DNA of 6,593 nt, taken from the NCBI GenBank assembly GCA_011523195.1, contig WTHH01000068.1, positions 1 to 6,593 of the forward strand, written 5' to 3'. The notes beneath the pieces were generated by a model, which saw only the letters and a program-made list of their open reading frames with translations, had not been told where the DNA came from and did not search any database. Position 1 is the stretch's first letter; each line of letters starts with the position of its first letter. Source of the DNA: Verrucomicrobiales bacterium (GTDB taxonomy: Bacteria > Verrucomicrobiota > Verrucomicrobiia > Limisphaerales > UBA1096). The translations under genes were made by a program, and so were the position numbers. Shown piece by piece: positions 6,480-6,593 of the stretch.

Positions 6480-6593
6480 GTGCGGTGTGTTGTCACAGCC
6501 GGGCCGACCTACGAGCCGATTGACGAAGTTCGCCGGTTGACCAATCACTCTACCGGCCGACTTGGCACCGGCTTGGCCAAGCGCTTGGCCAAG
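6480..6593 (+). CDS. coaB: Phosphopantothenate-cysteine ligase (CoaB), 3'-truncated
   Basis: The first 38 codons are visible, from a GTG start two bases after the preceding stop. The peptide opens with the CoaB signature VVTAGPTYEPIDEVRRLTNHSTGRLG. Arg18 and Asn22 align with E. coli CoaBC Arg206 and Asn210, residues known to matter for the ligase. The Lys of the usual SSGKMG is Arg here. CoaB joins 4'-phosphopantothenate to cysteine using a nucleotide triphosphate, the second step from pantothenate toward coenzyme A, in the cytoplasm. Because the frame starts directly at the ligase nucleotide-binding segment, this is a stand-alone CoaB, not the C-terminal half of a CoaBC fusion; the decarboxylase CoaC must be encoded elsewhere. 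No Shine-Dalgarno sequence is visible, so translational coupling to the upstream gene is plausible. The last eight codons are the tandem palindrome, read as Leu-Ala-Lys-Arg-Leu-Ala-Lys. Confidence 0.88.
   Translation, partial: MRCVVTAGPTYEPIDEVRRLTNHSTGRLGTGLAKRLAK
6572..6593. repeat. Tandem 22-bp palindrome at the window end, possibly continuing
   Basis: Identical to 2489-2510: two CTTGGCCAAG copies (6572-6581 and 6584-6593) joined by CG. The sequence stops exactly at the end of the second copy, so more 12-bp units may follow. It encodes Leu-Ala-Lys-Arg-Leu-Ala-Lys in CoaB. Confidence 0.95.

Overview
The window is GC-rich (roughly 60% by eye), densely coding bacterial DNA. It holds five protein genes and no recognisable RNA gene, transposon or CRISPR array. 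The families present point to the Planctomycetota/Verrucomicrobiota side of the PVC group: a ceramidase-N-terminal-like exported protein, a GT4 glycosyltransferase beginning with a MYCGNC motif, a DUF255/YyaL protein, and a stand-alone CoaB with a LTNHSTGRLG motif. Verrucomicrobiota is my best guess. This is inferred from remembered family motifs, not from a search.

Layout: (1) bases 1-743, + strand, the 3' part of a NagB-superfamily (glucosamine-6-phosphate deaminase-like) gene. (2) 767-2794, - strand, converging on gene 1 across a 23-bp gap, a secreted protein related to neutral/alkaline ceramidase but without the expected nucleophilic serine. (3) 2795-2919, a 125-bp divergent intergenic region. 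(4) 2920-4203, + strand, a GT4 glycosyltransferase with a TTG start. (5) 4252-6477, + strand, a DUF255/YyaL thioredoxin-fold protein with a probable lipoprotein signal. (6) 6480-6593, + strand, the first 38 codons of CoaB (phosphopantothenate-cysteine ligase), cut by the window edge. Genes 4-6 are tightly spaced (48 bp and 2 bp) and are probably cotranscribed. Their known roles do not form one obvious pathway, so I do not claim a functional system.

The most unusual signal is at the DNA level. The perfect palindrome CTTGGCCAAG occurs eight times exactly, and its 9-base core TTGGCCAAG ten times, where about 0.01 copies would be expected by chance. Twice it forms a 12-bp-period tandem (two copies joined by CG), one of them at the very end of the window. 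It lies in four different genes, on both coding strands and in two reading frames (Leu-Ala-Lys-Arg or Leu-Gly-Gln-Ala). That argues for a genome-wide iterated palindrome, comparable in concept to cyanobacterial HIP1, rather than a protein motif.
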